A stretch of 35,011 nt of DNA from an uncultured Lachnospiraceae bacterium (GCA_900317475.1 ONGY01000002.1:1-35011), one strand, 5' to 3'; positions 16,949-25,342 are shown, numbered from the stretch's first letter. Numbers and translations are program-made. The notes: generated by a model from the letters alone, not told the origin.

Positions 16949-16997
16949 TCAGTTGCTGTACTGATGCTGTCTGCCGTTTTCACGGCAATGCATGTAT

Positions 16998-17771
16998 CTA
17001 TTTTGCAACCGCGACCATACTGTGCCGAAGCACCTGATCGTGGAACATGTAGCCTTTCTGAAGCTCCTGCGCAACGACGCCGGATTCGTACTCTTCGCTG
17101 TCCACCTGCATCACTGCATTGTGGAAGTTCGGATCGAATTCTTTGCCGACCGCCTCGATCGGGGTGACCCCCAGATCTTTGAGCTGCTTTACCATCTGCT
17201 GGTAAACTTTTTCGATTCCCTGGACGAACGGATCATCCTTTCTGTCATCTCCCAGGCTCTGAAGCCCGCGCTCGAAGTTGTCCACAATCGGAAGAATCTT
17301 CTCACAGACGTTCTTCTCACCCATCGAGAACATCTGATCCTTTTCCTTGTCCGTTCTCTTGCGGTAATTGTCAAATTCTGCAAGCTGACGGCGGAGCTGA
17401 TCCGTAAGAGAAGCATTCTTCTCTTTGAGATCCGCAAGCTCCTTGTCTTCCTTTTTCTTTGCGAAGAAGGATTTCTTCTTTCCGGAGTCTGCGTCCTTTG
17501 TATCCGTGTCCTCTTTTACTTCCTTTTTCGTATCGGCTGCTTCCGGATGATTTCCTTTTTCGTCCTTTGTTTCACCGGGCTTCTCTTCCTTACTGCCATC
17601 ACCCGTTTTTGCTTTATCCGCCGCAGCCTGATCAGCGTCCCCGGAAGTTTCTTCCGTCTTCGCTGCCTCTTCCGTCTCCGGATCTGCCGGATCTGTATTT
17701 ACATCGGCCCCGTTGGATTTCTTCTCTTCCTCCTGGCCGGTATCTGCATCATCAATTTTGATCTCTGCCAT
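16998..17771 (-). CDS. grpE: Nucleotide exchange factor GrpE
   Basis: Releases ADP from DnaK. The conserved part starts near residue 108 with a long coiled coil (ELADLKEKNASLTDQLRRQLAEFDNY trimmed here; note AEFDNYRKRTDKEKD). The C-terminal beta domain contains GKEFDPNFHNAVM and VVAQELQKGYMFHDQVLRHSMV. The 257-residue length is unusual: the first 100 residues are a low-complexity Asp/Glu/Lys/Ala stretch, ending in a KKKSFFAKKK basic patch resembling the Lys-rich FF tail of DnaJ here. The ATG is preceded by AGGAGG at nine bases. In the gap to dnaK a TGCCGT-GAAA-ACGGCA hairpin is present. Confidence 0.96.
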   Translation of the reverse strand: MAEIKIDDADTGQEEEKKSNGADVNTDPADPETEEAAKTEETSGDADQAAADKAKTGDGSKEEKPGETKDEKGNHPEAADTKKEVKEDTDTKDADSGKKKSFFAKKKEDKELADLKEKNASLTDQLRRQLAEFDNYRKRTDKEKDQMFSMGEKNVCEKILPIVDNFERGLQSLGDDRKDDPFVQGIEKVYQQMVKQLKDLGVTPIEAVGKEFDPNFHNAVMQVDSEEYESGVVAQELQKGYMFHDQVLRHSMVAVAK

Positions 17772-17890
17772 TTGCCAAAACCTCCTGCCGCTTCTTTCTT
17801 TGCTGTTCTTTACGAACCGATTTTTCTGTCTCTGTCCCGTTTTTTCTGTTTACGGGCTGTTCTTTCTATAAATAAAAGATCGTGCCGCGG

Positions 17891-18922
17891 TTACTTCTTG
17901 TAATAATCCTCCAGCTGATGCATGACATTCTTCAATGCATCCACGACCTTGTCGTAATCCATCCGCTTCGGTCCGACGATTCCTATGGTTCCCTTCATGC
18001 CGTCGCCAAGATCATACGTTGTAGTGACAACACTGCAGTCTTCCATACCCTTGCCGGCAGACGGAACCTCGTCGCCTATATAAACCTGAATTCCTTTCTG
18101 GTCCGAATCCTCCAGGGTGTTCCGGACGATATTCCCGAGGACTTCCTTTTCCTCGAAGTCTCCGATGATCTGGCTTGCTCTCGACTGATCGGCCAGTTCC
18201 GGATACCGGAAAATATTATCTGCGCCGCTGGTGTAAATCTCCGGCTTCTCATCCGTCTGAATAGCCTCAGCCGCAGCATCCATCACGTGGCTGACCAGCT
18301 CGCTGTGAATACCCGCCTGTTTCTTGATCGCGGCAATCAGTCCCAGATTGATGCTTTCAACCGTGAGACCGTCCAAAGCACTGTTGAGCAGCATGTTCAG
18401 CTTCAGCAGCGTTTCAGAATCAAATACCTCATTGACCTCGATCATCGAATTCCTTACGAGGTTTCCCTCTATGACGATGACTGCCAGAACATGATGCACA
18501 TCGACCTGCGACAGCTGAATGAATTTGATCTTGTTGCCGCCAACGGTCGGCATCGAAATCATCGATGCATAATTTGTGTTGTTCGCGAGCAGCTTTGCAG
18601 CCTGCTTGAGCAGATTCTCAAGCTTGTCTTCATGCTCGAGAAGCATCGACTTCATGTCGTCGACCTGTCTGTTCTTTTCCTCCAGCAGTTCGTCAACATA
18701 CAGACGGTAGCCTTTGTCAGTCGGGATTCGTCCTGCCGATGTATGCGGCTGAACGATGAGTCCCATTTCCTCCAGATCCGACATTTCATTGCGGATCGTC
18801 GCGGAGCTCAGTTTCAGATCCGTGAACTTGGAAATGGTCCGGCTTCCCACCGGCTCGCCTGTCTCAAGATAAGTTCGGATGATGGCCTGCAGGATTTTCT
18901 TTTTTCTTTCCGGCAAATCCAT
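17891..18922 (-). CDS. hrcA: Heat-inducible transcription repressor HrcA
   Basis: Represses class I heat-shock genes by binding CIRCE; its activity depends on GroEL. The 343-residue protein has the N-terminal winged helix (KILQAIIRTYLETGEPVGS start region, then SSATIRNEMSDLEEMGL and HTSAGRIPTDKGYRLYVDEL) and a GAF-like C-terminal domain ending GIVGPKRMDYDKVV. It is the first gene of its operon. A perfect CIRCE lies 43 bases upstream of the ATG, so the operon is autoregulated. GGAG precedes the ATG by seven bases. The 119-base gap to grpE is featureless. Confidence 0.97.
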   Translation of the reverse strand: MDLPERKKKILQAIIRTYLETGEPVGSRTISKFTDLKLSSATIRNEMSDLEEMGLIVQPHTSAGRIPTDKGYRLYVDELLEEKNRQVDDMKSMLLEHEDKLENLLKQAAKLLANNTNYASMISMPTVGGNKIKFIQLSQVDVHHVLAVIVIEGNLVRNSMIEVNEVFDSETLLKLNMLLNSALDGLTVESINLGLIAAIKKQAGIHSELVSHVMDAAAEAIQTDEKPEIYTSGADNIFRYPELADQSRASQIIGDFEEKEVLGNIVRNTLEDSDQKGIQVYIGDEVPSAGKGMEDCSVVTTTYDLGDGMKGTIGIVGPKRMDYDKVVDALKNVMHQLEDYYKK

Positions 18923-18964
18923 TTCGATACTCCATCTTCAGGTGAACTTCAGGTTGTTTCCCTG

Positions 18965-18991
18965 TTAGCACTCATTCGTCTTGAGTGCTAA
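18965..18991 (-). promoter_or_regulatory. CIRCE operator
   Basis: TTAGCACTC-N9-GAGTGCTAA, a perfect match to the HrcA-binding consensus, located between the predicted start site and hrcA. Confidence 0.98.
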
Positions 18992-19005
18992 CACCTTACT
19001 CGTAT

Positions 19006-19034
19006 AAAATAGCACCGCCCCATGGGAGAGTCAA
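19006..19034 (-). promoter_or_regulatory. Promoter of the hrcA-grpE-dnaK operon
   Basis: Minus-strand -35 TTGACT (19029-19034), 17-base spacer and -10 TATTTT (19006-19011). The start would be near 19000, immediately upstream of CIRCE. A 15-base palindrome AATTCTT-A-AAGAATT (19041-19055) lies just upstream of the -35 box. Confidence 0.75.
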
Positions 19035-19088
19035 CAGGGAAATTCTTAAAGAATTGTGAACACAGAACGTGCGCCCGCCGGGCGCACC

Positions 19089-19122
19089 AAAAAAATACCT
19101 CCGGACCTGCGTCCGGAGGTAT
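19089..19122 (-). terminator. Rho-independent terminator downstream of the DUF6465-type gene
   Basis: ATACCTCCGGAC (19095-19106) and GTCCGGAGGTAT (19111-19122) form a perfect 12-bp stem with a four-base loop, followed on the minus strand by a run of seven T. It lies about 140 bases after the stop at 19264 and insulates the heat-shock promoter. The intervening bases contain no recognisable gene. Confidence 0.9.
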
Positions 19123-19263
19123 TCCTTTCAAGTCAATTCATGTAAGTTCAGTCGATTCATTCCCGGTGTCAAATAAAGGTTCTTTCCGTCGGGGATTTAA
19201 AATCTGTCCCCAGGATCTTTGCCTTTCCGGTCTGCCGGGAACGGACCGGAGCTTTTCTTCCGA

Positions 19264-19710
19264 TTAGATTTCGAAGCTGCCGAGCTCGCCATCCATTACA
19301 TAGTAAACTCTGCTCTCTTCCGTCTTTACATACAGCTGGATAGACTTAAGGTCTGCCGGGTCCTTCTTGAGATCATACTTCCACACATCCTTTGCGGACT
19401 GGATCAGAGTCTCAGTGGTATAGGTCTTCCCGTCAAACTGTACGCTGACTTCTGTCTTGGGAGCTGCGGTCTTCTTTGCTACCTTTGCTGCAGCCTTCTT
19501 GACGTCCTTCTCTACTTTTGCGGTTACTTCTGCTGCCTTTGCTTGTGCCTTTTCAGCGACAGCCTTTACGTCTGTCTTCGGAGCTGCGGTCTTCTTTGCA
19601 GCAGATGTCTTCTTTGCTGCCGGCTTCTTTGCAGGAGCTGCTGCCTTTGCCTCTTCCGGCTTCAGGTTTACGCTCTTTACAGTTGCCTTCGGTTTTGCTT
19701 CTTCTGCCAT
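19264..19710 (-). CDS. Lys/Ala-rich DUF6465-type protein
   Basis: The 148-residue protein has two parts. The first 90 or so residues are a histone H1-like Lys/Ala/Pro-rich stretch with repeats such as PAAKKTSAAKKTAAPK and KVAKKTAAPK. The last 55 residues form a compact domain (VSVQFDGKTYTTETLIQSA, then SIQLYVKTEESRVYYVMDG), which I match from memory to the DUF6465 family of Lachnospiraceae. Function is unknown; the basic tail suggests nucleic-acid or polyanion binding (inference). The frame is open upstream, but the ATG at 19710 follows AAAGGAG and is the sensible start. It is monocistronic, with its own promoter inside an operator-like palindrome and a strong terminator. Confidence 0.8.
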   Translation of the reverse strand: MAEEAKPKATVKSVNLKPEEAKAAAPAKKPAAKKTSAAKKTAAPKTDVKAVAEKAQAKAAEVTAKVEKDVKKAAAKVAKKTAAPKTEVSVQFDGKTYTTETLIQSAKDVWKYDLKKDPADLKSIQLYVKTEESRVYYVMDGELGSFEI

Positions 19711-19804
19711 GATAGAAATTCTCCTTTCATAACATATACTCTGTACTTCCGGGTTCAATGCCCAAACCCTTGGTATTACTGCATTTCTCCTCGACTTCAG
19801 CGTC

Positions 19805-19847
19805 AGATTATCACAATCACGATATTGTGTCAATATTTTCACAATAT
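19805..19847 (-). promoter_or_regulatory. Promoter and palindromic operator of the DUF6465-type gene
   Basis: Minus-strand -35 TTGACA (19828-19833), 17-base spacer and -10 TAATCT (19805-19810). CACAAT-6-ATTGTG lies in the spacer (19812-19829), and ATATTGTG-10-CACAATAT (19822-19847) overlaps the -35. The TTGTG/CACAA half-sites resemble Rex- or CRP/FNR-type operators, but spacings do not match precisely. The remaining bases to uppP (to 20058) are AT-rich without a gene or clear uppP terminator. Confidence 0.65.
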
Positions 19848-20058
19848 TTACATGCGGTCACACTTTATCGGAAAATGTCAAACTTTTATTGTTACTTTTA
19901 CAGAAGTTCTTTTTCAAAATTTGTGATTAACTCACAACCGGATGCGGATCGTTTTGACGCGGAGCGGTTTAATCCGTTCTTTATAGTGTTATTAAATAGA
20001 CGTATTTACGTGTATATATGCAATTTGAAGGCAATCGACGTTTTTTCGCTCACTCTGC

Positions 20059-20907
20059 TCAGGCCGCCAGTACAGCACGGATTCCGAAGAAGGCAAGCAC
20101 GATGATTCCGAGGATGATACGGTACCAGCCGAACACCTTGAAATCATGCTTTCTTACATAATTCATAAGAAAACGGATGATGAAAAGCGAGACAAGGAAG
20201 GCTGTCGCCATGCCGATGAGAAGAATTCCCCATTCCGACCCGGTGAGGCTTCCGTTGTATTTGACGAATTTCAAGACACTGGCGCCGGCCATGACCGGGA
20301 TAGCGAGGACAAATGTGAATTCTGCGGCAGCCGGTCTTGATATTCCGATGATGATGCCGCCGATGATCGTAGCTCCTGAGCGGGAAGTTCCGGGGAAAAT
20401 TGCGGCCACCATCTGGAAAAGACCGATGATCAGCGCCTGCAGCGGCGTGATGCTGCTCATCTTCGTGGTCGTCGGCGTGAGGCCCATGTTGTAATTCTCG
20501 ACCACAATGAAGAGAATACCGACAAGGATCAGCATGATGGCGACGACATACCAACTGTACAGATGTGCATCGATCCAGTCATCCGCAATCACCCCGACGA
20601 TACCGGCCGGAATGCAGGCGATGATGATGAGAATCCAGGTCCGCAGGACGCTTCTGCGAAAACTCACGTGCCGCGTCCCGTTCTGCATTGTGCGCATGCG
20701 GAATGGCCAGATTTTATTCCAGAAGAGCAGGATAACCGCAAGAATCGCGCCGAACTGAATGACGACGAGATACAAATTCCAGAACTCCTCGGACACATTC
20801 ATCGGCATGATTTCCTGCAGCAGAATCATATGCCCCGTCGAGCTGATCGGAAGCCACTCCGTGATGCCCTCAACAATACCGAAAACAATCGATTTCAGAA
20901 AGTCCAT
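20059..20907 (-). CDS. uppP: Undecaprenyl-diphosphatase UppP (BacA)
   Basis: Integral membrane phosphatase that recycles undecaprenyl pyrophosphate, the lipid carrier of cell-wall synthesis; also confers bacitracin resistance. The 282-residue protein has about eight hydrophobic helices. Both active-site motifs are intact: GIVEGITEWLPISSTGHMIL near the N-terminus and FPGTSRSGATIIGG in the middle. ATG 20907 is chosen over an in-frame GTG two codons upstream, as AAAGGAG lies six bases before it. That SD is the end of a 53-base repeat unit, so the gene is translated from repeat-derived sequence. It may be co-transcribed with the aminotransferase. Confidence 0.95.
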   Translation of the reverse strand: MDFLKSIVFGIVEGITEWLPISSTGHMILLQEIMPMNVSEEFWNLYLVVIQFGAILAVILLFWNKIWPFRMRTMQNGTRHVSFRRSVLRTWILIIIACIPAGIVGVIADDWIDAHLYSWYVVAIMLILVGILFIVVENYNMGLTPTTTKMSSITPLQALIIGLFQMVAAIFPGTSRSGATIIGGIIIGISRPAAAEFTFVLAIPVMAGASVLKFVKYNGSLTGSEWGILLIGMATAFLVSLFIIRFLMNYVRKHDFKVFGWYRIILGIIVLAFFGIRAVLAA

Positions 20908-20912
20908 AACCA

Positions 20913-21111
20913 CTCCTTTACGCGAAGCAAATCTGCAAATGCAGATTTGCTGATGCGATATCCGAGGCTGGACCTGTCCAGCCTCGAGTTTTACTGCCGA
21001 GCATCAGCGAAGGCAGTAAAACGCAGCTCCTTTACGCGAAGCAAATCTGAAGATGCAGATTTGCTGATGCGATATCCGACTTAATGGACGGGCTTTAGCC
21101 CGTCCATTAAG
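20913..21111 (-). repeat. Composite hairpin/direct-repeat element between aminotransferase and uppP
   Basis: Two 53-base direct repeats (20913-20965 and 21027-21079) differ at only two positions. Each contains an AGCAAATCTG/CAGATTTGCT hairpin, GATGCGATATCCGA on one side and the uppP-type SD complement CTCCTTTACGCG on the other. Between and beside them are perfect hairpins: CGAGGCTGGAC/GTCCAGCCTCG (20963-20986), GTTTTACTGCC/GGCAGTAAAAC (20988-21022) and a 14-bp stem at 21080-21111. The last holds the aminotransferase stop codon TAA. The loop at 20999-21011 contains GCATCAGC, complementary to GCTGATGC in each repeat, so a kissing or pseudoknot contact is possible. Confidence 0.85.
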
Positions 21112-22297
21112 CCGGGTACTCGCTCCTCACAAACTTCTCTATAACCGGCAGAGACCGCTTTACTTTATCCGTATCCAGGCAGTAGGCGACACGGAAATAG
21201 CCGGGTCCGCCAAAACTGTCGCCGGGCACGAAGACAAGGTCGTACTTCAGCGCCTTGCGGCAGAATGCATTTGCATCCTCCTCAAGCGCTTTCGGGAAGA
21301 TGTAGAAGGTGCCGCCGGGCCGCACGACAGTAAATCCGAGACGCACGAACGTGTCATACAGAAGGTTCATGTTCGTCTCATAGACGGAAAGATCGCTCGT
21401 GATGTCCACGCACTTTCCCATCGCCCTGCAGATCAGCGATGACGGGCAGTTGTGCCCGATCCCGCGGGAGATCTGCGCCATGACCGGCACGAGTCTGTCC
21501 GCCTTCTCGCAGCGCGGGTTCACGGCGACGTAGCCGATTCGCTCGCCCGGGATGGAAAGCGACTTGGAAAAACTGTAGCAGGTGAGCGTGTTGTCATAAA
21601 ACTTTGCCGTGTACGGCACCTTTTTGCCGTCAAAACTGATCTCGCGGTAGGGTTCATCCGAGATAATGAAAATGGAATGACCGTATTCCTTCTCCTTCGC
21701 ACGGCATACATCAAAGAGACGCTGCAGCGTTTCTTCCGAATAGACAGCTCCGGACGGATTATTCGGAGAATTAATGAGAATAGCCGCGACATCCGAAGTC
21801 AGATATTCATCCAGAACATCAAAATTTACCTGAAAATCCCGGAAGTTTGCGGGGACGACGCGGATTTTCGCGCCGGTGAACGTGATGTACGGATTGTATT
21901 CCGGGAAGTAAGGTGCAAAGACCAGAACCGTCTCGCCCGGCCGGACGACTGCACGCAGCGCATGTGCAATGGCTCCGGCCGCTCCGGACGTCGGGAAAAT
22001 ATGGTTTGCAGTGTAGTCCATGTCAAACCGGCGGTTCAGAGAATCGGCGACCTGCTGCTTTGCCTCCGGCAGACCATTGCTCGGGCTGTACCCGTGAAGG
22101 CTCACGGAATCCATCGTTTTAACAAGGTCAATAATTGTGTCGTCGAAGGATTGTGGGGTGGGAACAGATGGATTCCCAAGGCTGAAATCGTAGACATTCT
22201 CCGCCCCGATTTCCTTCGCGCGCGCCGTCGCATACTCAGAAAGTTCCCGGATGACTGATTTTTTCCCCAGCATGGAAATATATTCTTCGTTGATCAT
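21107..22297 (-). CDS. Pyridoxal-phosphate aminotransferase, class I/II
   Basis: Fold type I aminotransferase of 396 residues from the ATG at 22297. Landmarks are FSLGNPSVPTP near residue 38, SPNNPSG (N179), the PLP-contacting SDEPYRE (D214), the Schiff-base lysine K245 in SFSKSLSIPGERIGY, and the substrate-carboxylate arginine in YFRVAYCLD. The sequence resembles aspartate/aromatic aminotransferase-like enzymes of clostridia annotated as 'pyridoxal phosphate-dependent aminotransferase'; the exact substrate cannot be read from the sequence. The frame is open 46 codons further upstream, but that part covers the promoter. GGAAGGA precedes the ATG directly after a CCGC-5-GCGG hairpin (22309-22321). 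Confidence 0.9.
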   Translation of the reverse strand: MINEEYISMLGKKSVIRELSEYATARAKEIGAENVYDFSLGNPSVPTPQSFDDTIIDLVKTMDSVSLHGYSPSNGLPEAKQQVADSLNRRFDMDYTANHIFPTSGAAGAIAHALRAVVRPGETVLVFAPYFPEYNPYITFTGAKIRVVPANFRDFQVNFDVLDEYLTSDVAAILINSPNNPSGAVYSEETLQRLFDVCRAKEKEYGHSIFIISDEPYREISFDGKKVPYTAKFYDNTLTCYSFSKSLSIPGERIGYVAVNPRCEKADRLVPVMAQISRGIGHNCPSSLICRAMGKCVDITSDLSVYETNMNLLYDTFVRLGFTVVRPGGTFYIFPKALEEDANAFCRKALKYDLVFVPGDSFGGPGYFRVAYCLDTDKVKRSLPVIEKFVRSEYPA

Positions 22298-22399
22298 AGT
22301 TTCCTTCCCCGCATGAAGCGGATTCAGGCTGTCTGCCGCCAGTACTTTTTCGTCAATACCCGCAAAATAAAAAATACGAATGTCTCCGGCACCCGCCGA

Positions 22400-22460
22400 T
22401 ACGTATAGACGTATTATACAGCCGCGGGAGAACATTGAAAATTGTCAATGTCCCCGCAGC
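22400..22460 (-). promoter_or_regulatory. Promoter region of the aminotransferase gene
   Basis: A perfect -10 TATAAT lies at 22413-22418 on the minus strand, preceded by TG-type context; the -35 at 17 bases (TTTCAA) is weak. An ACATTG/CAATGT inverted repeat overlaps the -35 region and could be an operator or help explain a weak -35 through activator dependence. The gap continues to the GH130 stop at 22608 with a CCGCA/TGCGG hairpin and AAACCGGTTT but no clear GH130 terminator. Confidence 0.55.
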
Positions 22461-22607
22461 CGGGGTGTCGGAAACATCCGTATCCTGTTCAAGTCTTGCA
22501 TCCGCCGCAGTGCGGCTTTGCAAAAACCGGTTTCCTGTTCTGCACTGTCTTAATCCCGGGAAAATTGGCTCCTCCAGGGTGCTTTCATTTCAGAGCATTT
22601 CACCGGA

Positions 22608-23795
22608 TCACTGATGCTTTTCCATGTATTCGAGATTCTTCTTAATAAAAGCACATCTTTGCTGTACGCAGAGAACGCTGCGGCCCGGGTCCTCCGGGGT
22701 ATTAAAGACGTAATCCTCGAGTTTTTCAAGGGTCGTGGTTGCGACATGCATGCGCGTATCGCTCGATGCATAGTAAATGAAGACCTTTCCGTCATCATCC
22801 ACAATCGCTCCGTTGGAGAAGACGACATTCGATACATCGCCCACGCGCTCAGTGCCGCGCGGTCCGATGAGAAGTCCGGACGGCTCTGCAATAACTCTGG
22901 TCGGATCGTCCAGTGCCGTCGCATACGCATAGATGACGTAGCGCAGTCCTGCTGCCGTATTGCGGACACCATGCGCGATGTGAATCCAGCCCTTTTCAGT
23001 CTTGATCGGCACCGTGCACTCGCCGTTTTTGGCTTCCGTGATCTGATGATATTTGCGGCGGGAAAGAATCTTCTCCTCGTCGATGACAGCATGAGTAATA
23101 TCATCGCAAAGGCCGAACCCGATTCCTCCGCCTGAGCCAGTGTCGATGAAGCTGTCCATCGGACGGGTATAGAAGGCGTACTTGCCGTTCACGAATTCCG
23201 GGTGAAGAACGACATTGCGCTGCTGCGGGCTGTGAAGCGTCACCAGGTTGGGAAGGCGCTCCCAGGTTTTCAGATCCTTTGTGCGGACAATGCCTGCTGC
23301 TGCGACCGCCGCTGACAGGTCCGGATTGGTCTTATCCTTGCTCTCCGAGCAGAAAACGCCGTAAATCCAGCCGTCCTCGTGCTGAGTAAGCCTCATATCA
23401 TATACGTTTGTCTCGTCCGGGCAGGTATCCTCGAGCTGAATTGGGTAATCCCAGAAACGGAATCCGTCGATTCCAGTGTCGCTCTCCGCGACCGCAAAGA
23501 ACGACTTGCGGTCCGCTCCCTCGACACGGACAACCAGATAATATTTTCCGTTCAGCTTGATCGCGCCGGAATTGAATGTGCAGTTGACGCCAAGACGCTC
23601 CATGAAATGAGGGTTCGTCTCCGGATTCATGTCATACTTCCAGAACAGCGGAACCATCTCCCGCGTCACAACCGGATAGACATAACGGTCGAAAATACCG
23701 TTATAATAGCGGTCATCGATGCGGTTCTTCCTTGTGAGGAGCGCGTCGAGTTTTGCCTGCTCGCGGTCCCTGTTGATTTCGAACTCTGTTGCCAT
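22608..23795 (-). CDS. GH130 glycoside phosphorylase, probable 4-O-beta-D-mannosyl-D-glucose phosphorylase
   Basis: Inverting phosphorylase that would split mannosyl-glucose with phosphate into alpha-mannose 1-phosphate and glucose. The 395-residue protein shows GH130 landmarks: [20 protein letters not shown], the catalytic-type aspartate D133 in [32 protein letters not shown], and [11 protein letters not shown] with a C-terminal [14 protein letters not shown]. The neighbour upstream is a 2-epimerase, exactly the pair used in the mannobiose pathway (mannobiose to mannosyl-glucose to Man-1-P). That supports this GH130 specificity over mannooligosaccharide or N-glycan-acting subfamilies. ATG 23795 follows AGGAGGG; an in-frame start eight codons upstream would swallow that SD. 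Confidence 0.9.
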   Translation of the reverse strand: MATEFEINRDREQAKLDALLTRKNRIDDRYYNGIFDRYVYPVVTREMVPLFWKYDMNPETNPHFMERLGVNCTFNSGAIKLNGKYYLVVRVEGADRKSFFAVAESDTGIDGFRFWDYPIQLEDTCPDETNVYDMRLTQHEDGWIYGVFCSESKDKTNPDLSAAVAAAGIVRTKDLKTWERLPNLVTLHSPQQRNVVLHPEFVNGKYAFYTRPMDSFIDTGSGGGIGFGLCDDITHAVIDEEKILSRRKYHQITEAKNGECTVPIKTEKGWIHIAHGVRNTAAGLRYVIYAYATALDDPTRVIAEPSGLLIGPRGTERVGDVSNVVFSNGAIVDDDGKVFIYYASSDTRMHVATTTLEKLEDYVFNTPEDPGRSVLCVQQRCAFIKKNLEYMEKHQ

Positions 23796-23823
23796 AGTTT
23801 CCCTCCTGATTGAATGCACAGGA

Positions 23824-23865
23824 AAGGCCGGCGGCCTTCCTTTAATGTACGGCGGAATACGCCGT
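23824..23865 (-). other. Stop-codon hairpin and pre-SD hairpin between epimerase and GH130
   Basis: Right after the epimerase stop TAA, ACGGCG pairs with CGCCGT (23849-23865). A second hairpin AAGGCC-3-GGCCTT (23824-23838) follows, then the GH130 SD. This is the same two-hairpin-plus-SD layout as in other gaps of the window. It may tune relative expression of the two enzymes (inference). Confidence 0.6.
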
Positions 23866-25041
23866 TTACAGACGGCTCATAATTTCAAAGCAGAGACGGC
23901 CATTGTGATACGGGCATTTCCACTGCTCGAGAACCGGATGCCCGACCATCGGCGAGCCGTCCTTGTTCACATCGCGCAGCCATTCGCCGCCCGGACGGTG
24001 GTCGACGACGTATTTCTCGATGAAATCCCACTGTGCTTCGGCGGCCTCACGGAAATCCTTCCGCTCCGGGTGTTTTGACGCTGCATTCAGAAATCCGACA
24101 ACGCACTCGGCCTCCGCCCACCAGATACGCTGTTCATTGACAACGCCGTTCTCTATCTCCATCGGAAGAGAATGACCGTCAAACGCGTTCTTCAGAATGT
24201 TGTCCGCCATCGCATCGGTCGCCGGCGCGACTTTCGCGGTGACGGCAGGGTCATTCAGAAGTGCGAGTGCCTCATCCATCAGCCAGCTTGTCTCGATGTC
24301 ATGGCCGCAGGAATAAAGATCGATAAGGCTCTTCCAATTATTGTCGAAGAAGACCTCCTGGCGCTTCTTTGCAGGATTCCAGACCTTCTCATACCACTGG
24401 TTTACAATGGCCTTAAGACTCTCCTTCACCTCATCATCCCCGCTCACGCGGTACAGATTCGAATATGCCTCGAGCACGTGGAGCATCGTGTTCATCGTGC
24501 GGTCGGCCATAACGCCGTTCTCAGAGAGTTTGTCGTTCGGAACCGGATTGAATTCGCGGTCAAGTGATTCAAGATATCCGACTTCATCCTTCATCTTCGT
24601 CTCGATGAGATAATACTGATTGTATGCAAGCAGCAGAGCTTCCGGATCATCCGAGACCTCATAATATTCGGACAGCGCATAGATGGAGAATGCCTGATTA
24701 TAGGTGTGCTTGGTCGTGTCATCCGGCTTTCCGTCATACGTGACCGACCAGTATATGCCGCCGTTCTCTTTGTCAAAACAGTGGTCCCTCATGAATTCGA
24801 AGGCTGCCTTCGCCTCATCCAGCAGGGCCGGATCCCCGAGGACCTTGTAAGCTCTTGAAAAGAACCAGCAGATGCGGCTGTTCAGAATGCAGCCCTTCAT
24901 CGCTTTCTTGTCAAGGTTCAGATCGTAATCCATGTAACCGTAAAAACCGCCGTACTCTTCGTCGCGAAGCCCTTTCCAATACGGAATGATCTTATCGCAG
25001 AGCATCTCCTTCGCGGCCTTCTTGAATTCTTCGTTTGTCAT
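23866..25041 (-). CDS. AGE-family cellobiose/mannobiose 2-epimerase
   Basis: N-acylglucosamine 2-epimerase fold (alpha6/alpha6 barrel) enzyme of 391 residues, interconverting the C2 configuration at the reducing end of beta-1,4-disaccharides. Conserved features include [10 protein letters not shown] near the N-terminus, [28 protein letters not shown], the histidine of [30 protein letters not shown], and the C-terminal [16 protein letters not shown]. These fit cellobiose 2-epimerase rather than sialic-acid-pathway epimerases. Coupling to GH130 suggests use of beta-mannan-derived disaccharides. No transporter or mannanase gene is within the window. The ATG at 25041 follows GGGAGG. Confidence 0.9.
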   Translation of the reverse strand: MTNEEFKKAAKEMLCDKIIPYWKGLRDEEYGGFYGYMDYDLNLDKKAMKGCILNSRICWFFSRAYKVLGDPALLDEAKAAFEFMRDHCFDKENGGIYWSVTYDGKPDDTTKHTYNQAFSIYALSEYYEVSDDPEALLLAYNQYYLIETKMKDEVGYLESLDREFNPVPNDKLSENGVMADRTMNTMLHVLEAYSNLYRVSGDDEVKESLKAIVNQWYEKVWNPAKKRQEVFFDNNWKSLIDLYSCGHDIETSWLMDEALALLNDPAVTAKVAPATDAMADNILKNAFDGHSLPMEIENGVVNEQRIWWAEAECVVGFLNAASKHPERKDFREAAEAQWDFIEKYVVDHRPGGEWLRDVNKDGSPMVGHPVLEQWKCPYHNGRLCFEIMSRL

Positions 25042-25090
25042 GGCAACCTCCCGTCCGGCTGCTCCCTGCAGCCATTTTTATACCCCCCTG

Positions 25091-25104
25091 CCGCATCTTT
25101 GCGG
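25091..25104 (-). other. Leader hairpin upstream of the 2-epimerase, similar to the one before glpK
   Basis: CCGC-6-GCGG is followed on the minus strand by a GGGGGGTATA tract. The glpK leader has the same order: CCGC-6-GCGG at 26863-26876 followed by GGGGTATA, which there is the SD. In this leader the real SD (GGGAGG) is further downstream, so this may be a relic copy. Confidence 0.5.
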
Positions 25105-25178
25105 TACCCGCGCGCGTTTCGGACATTGATGATTGTTTTCATATCCGGCTGTACAAAAAAGACCGATGAATGAAAAGG

Positions 25179-25226
25179 CGCTGATTAATTTAGTTTTATA
25201 GTAAAGCTAAATTTAATCAGCGTCAA
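25179..25226 (-). promoter_or_regulatory. Promoter of the 2-epimerase/GH130 operon inside a large inverted repeat
   Basis: Minus-strand -35 TTGACG (25221-25226), 17-base spacer and -10 TACTAT (25198-25203). An inverted repeat with arms of about 15 bases (25179-25193 and 25207-25222, one bulge) brackets the -10 box: one arm fills the spacer and the other covers the start site. This is the geometry of a repressor operator, presumably sugar-responsive. The leader from about 25191 to the ATG is 150 bases. The stretch from 25227 to the glpK stop at 25343 has no gene and no convincing glpK terminator. Confidence 0.75.
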
Positions 25227-25342
25227 TTTACCTACTGCCAAAGATTAACGATTCTTTTTTGTTGTAAATTACTTAAATTTTTTTGTCCGCACACGCAGAC
25301 TGCGGAAACAGCACTGCCCGGGGAAATCATTCTTTGCGATTT

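Noticed and set aside
25300-25320. TCCGCA/TGCGGA hairpin as a glpK terminator
   Set aside because: On the minus strand an A-run rather than a T-run follows the stem, so it does not fit a rho-independent terminator for glpK.
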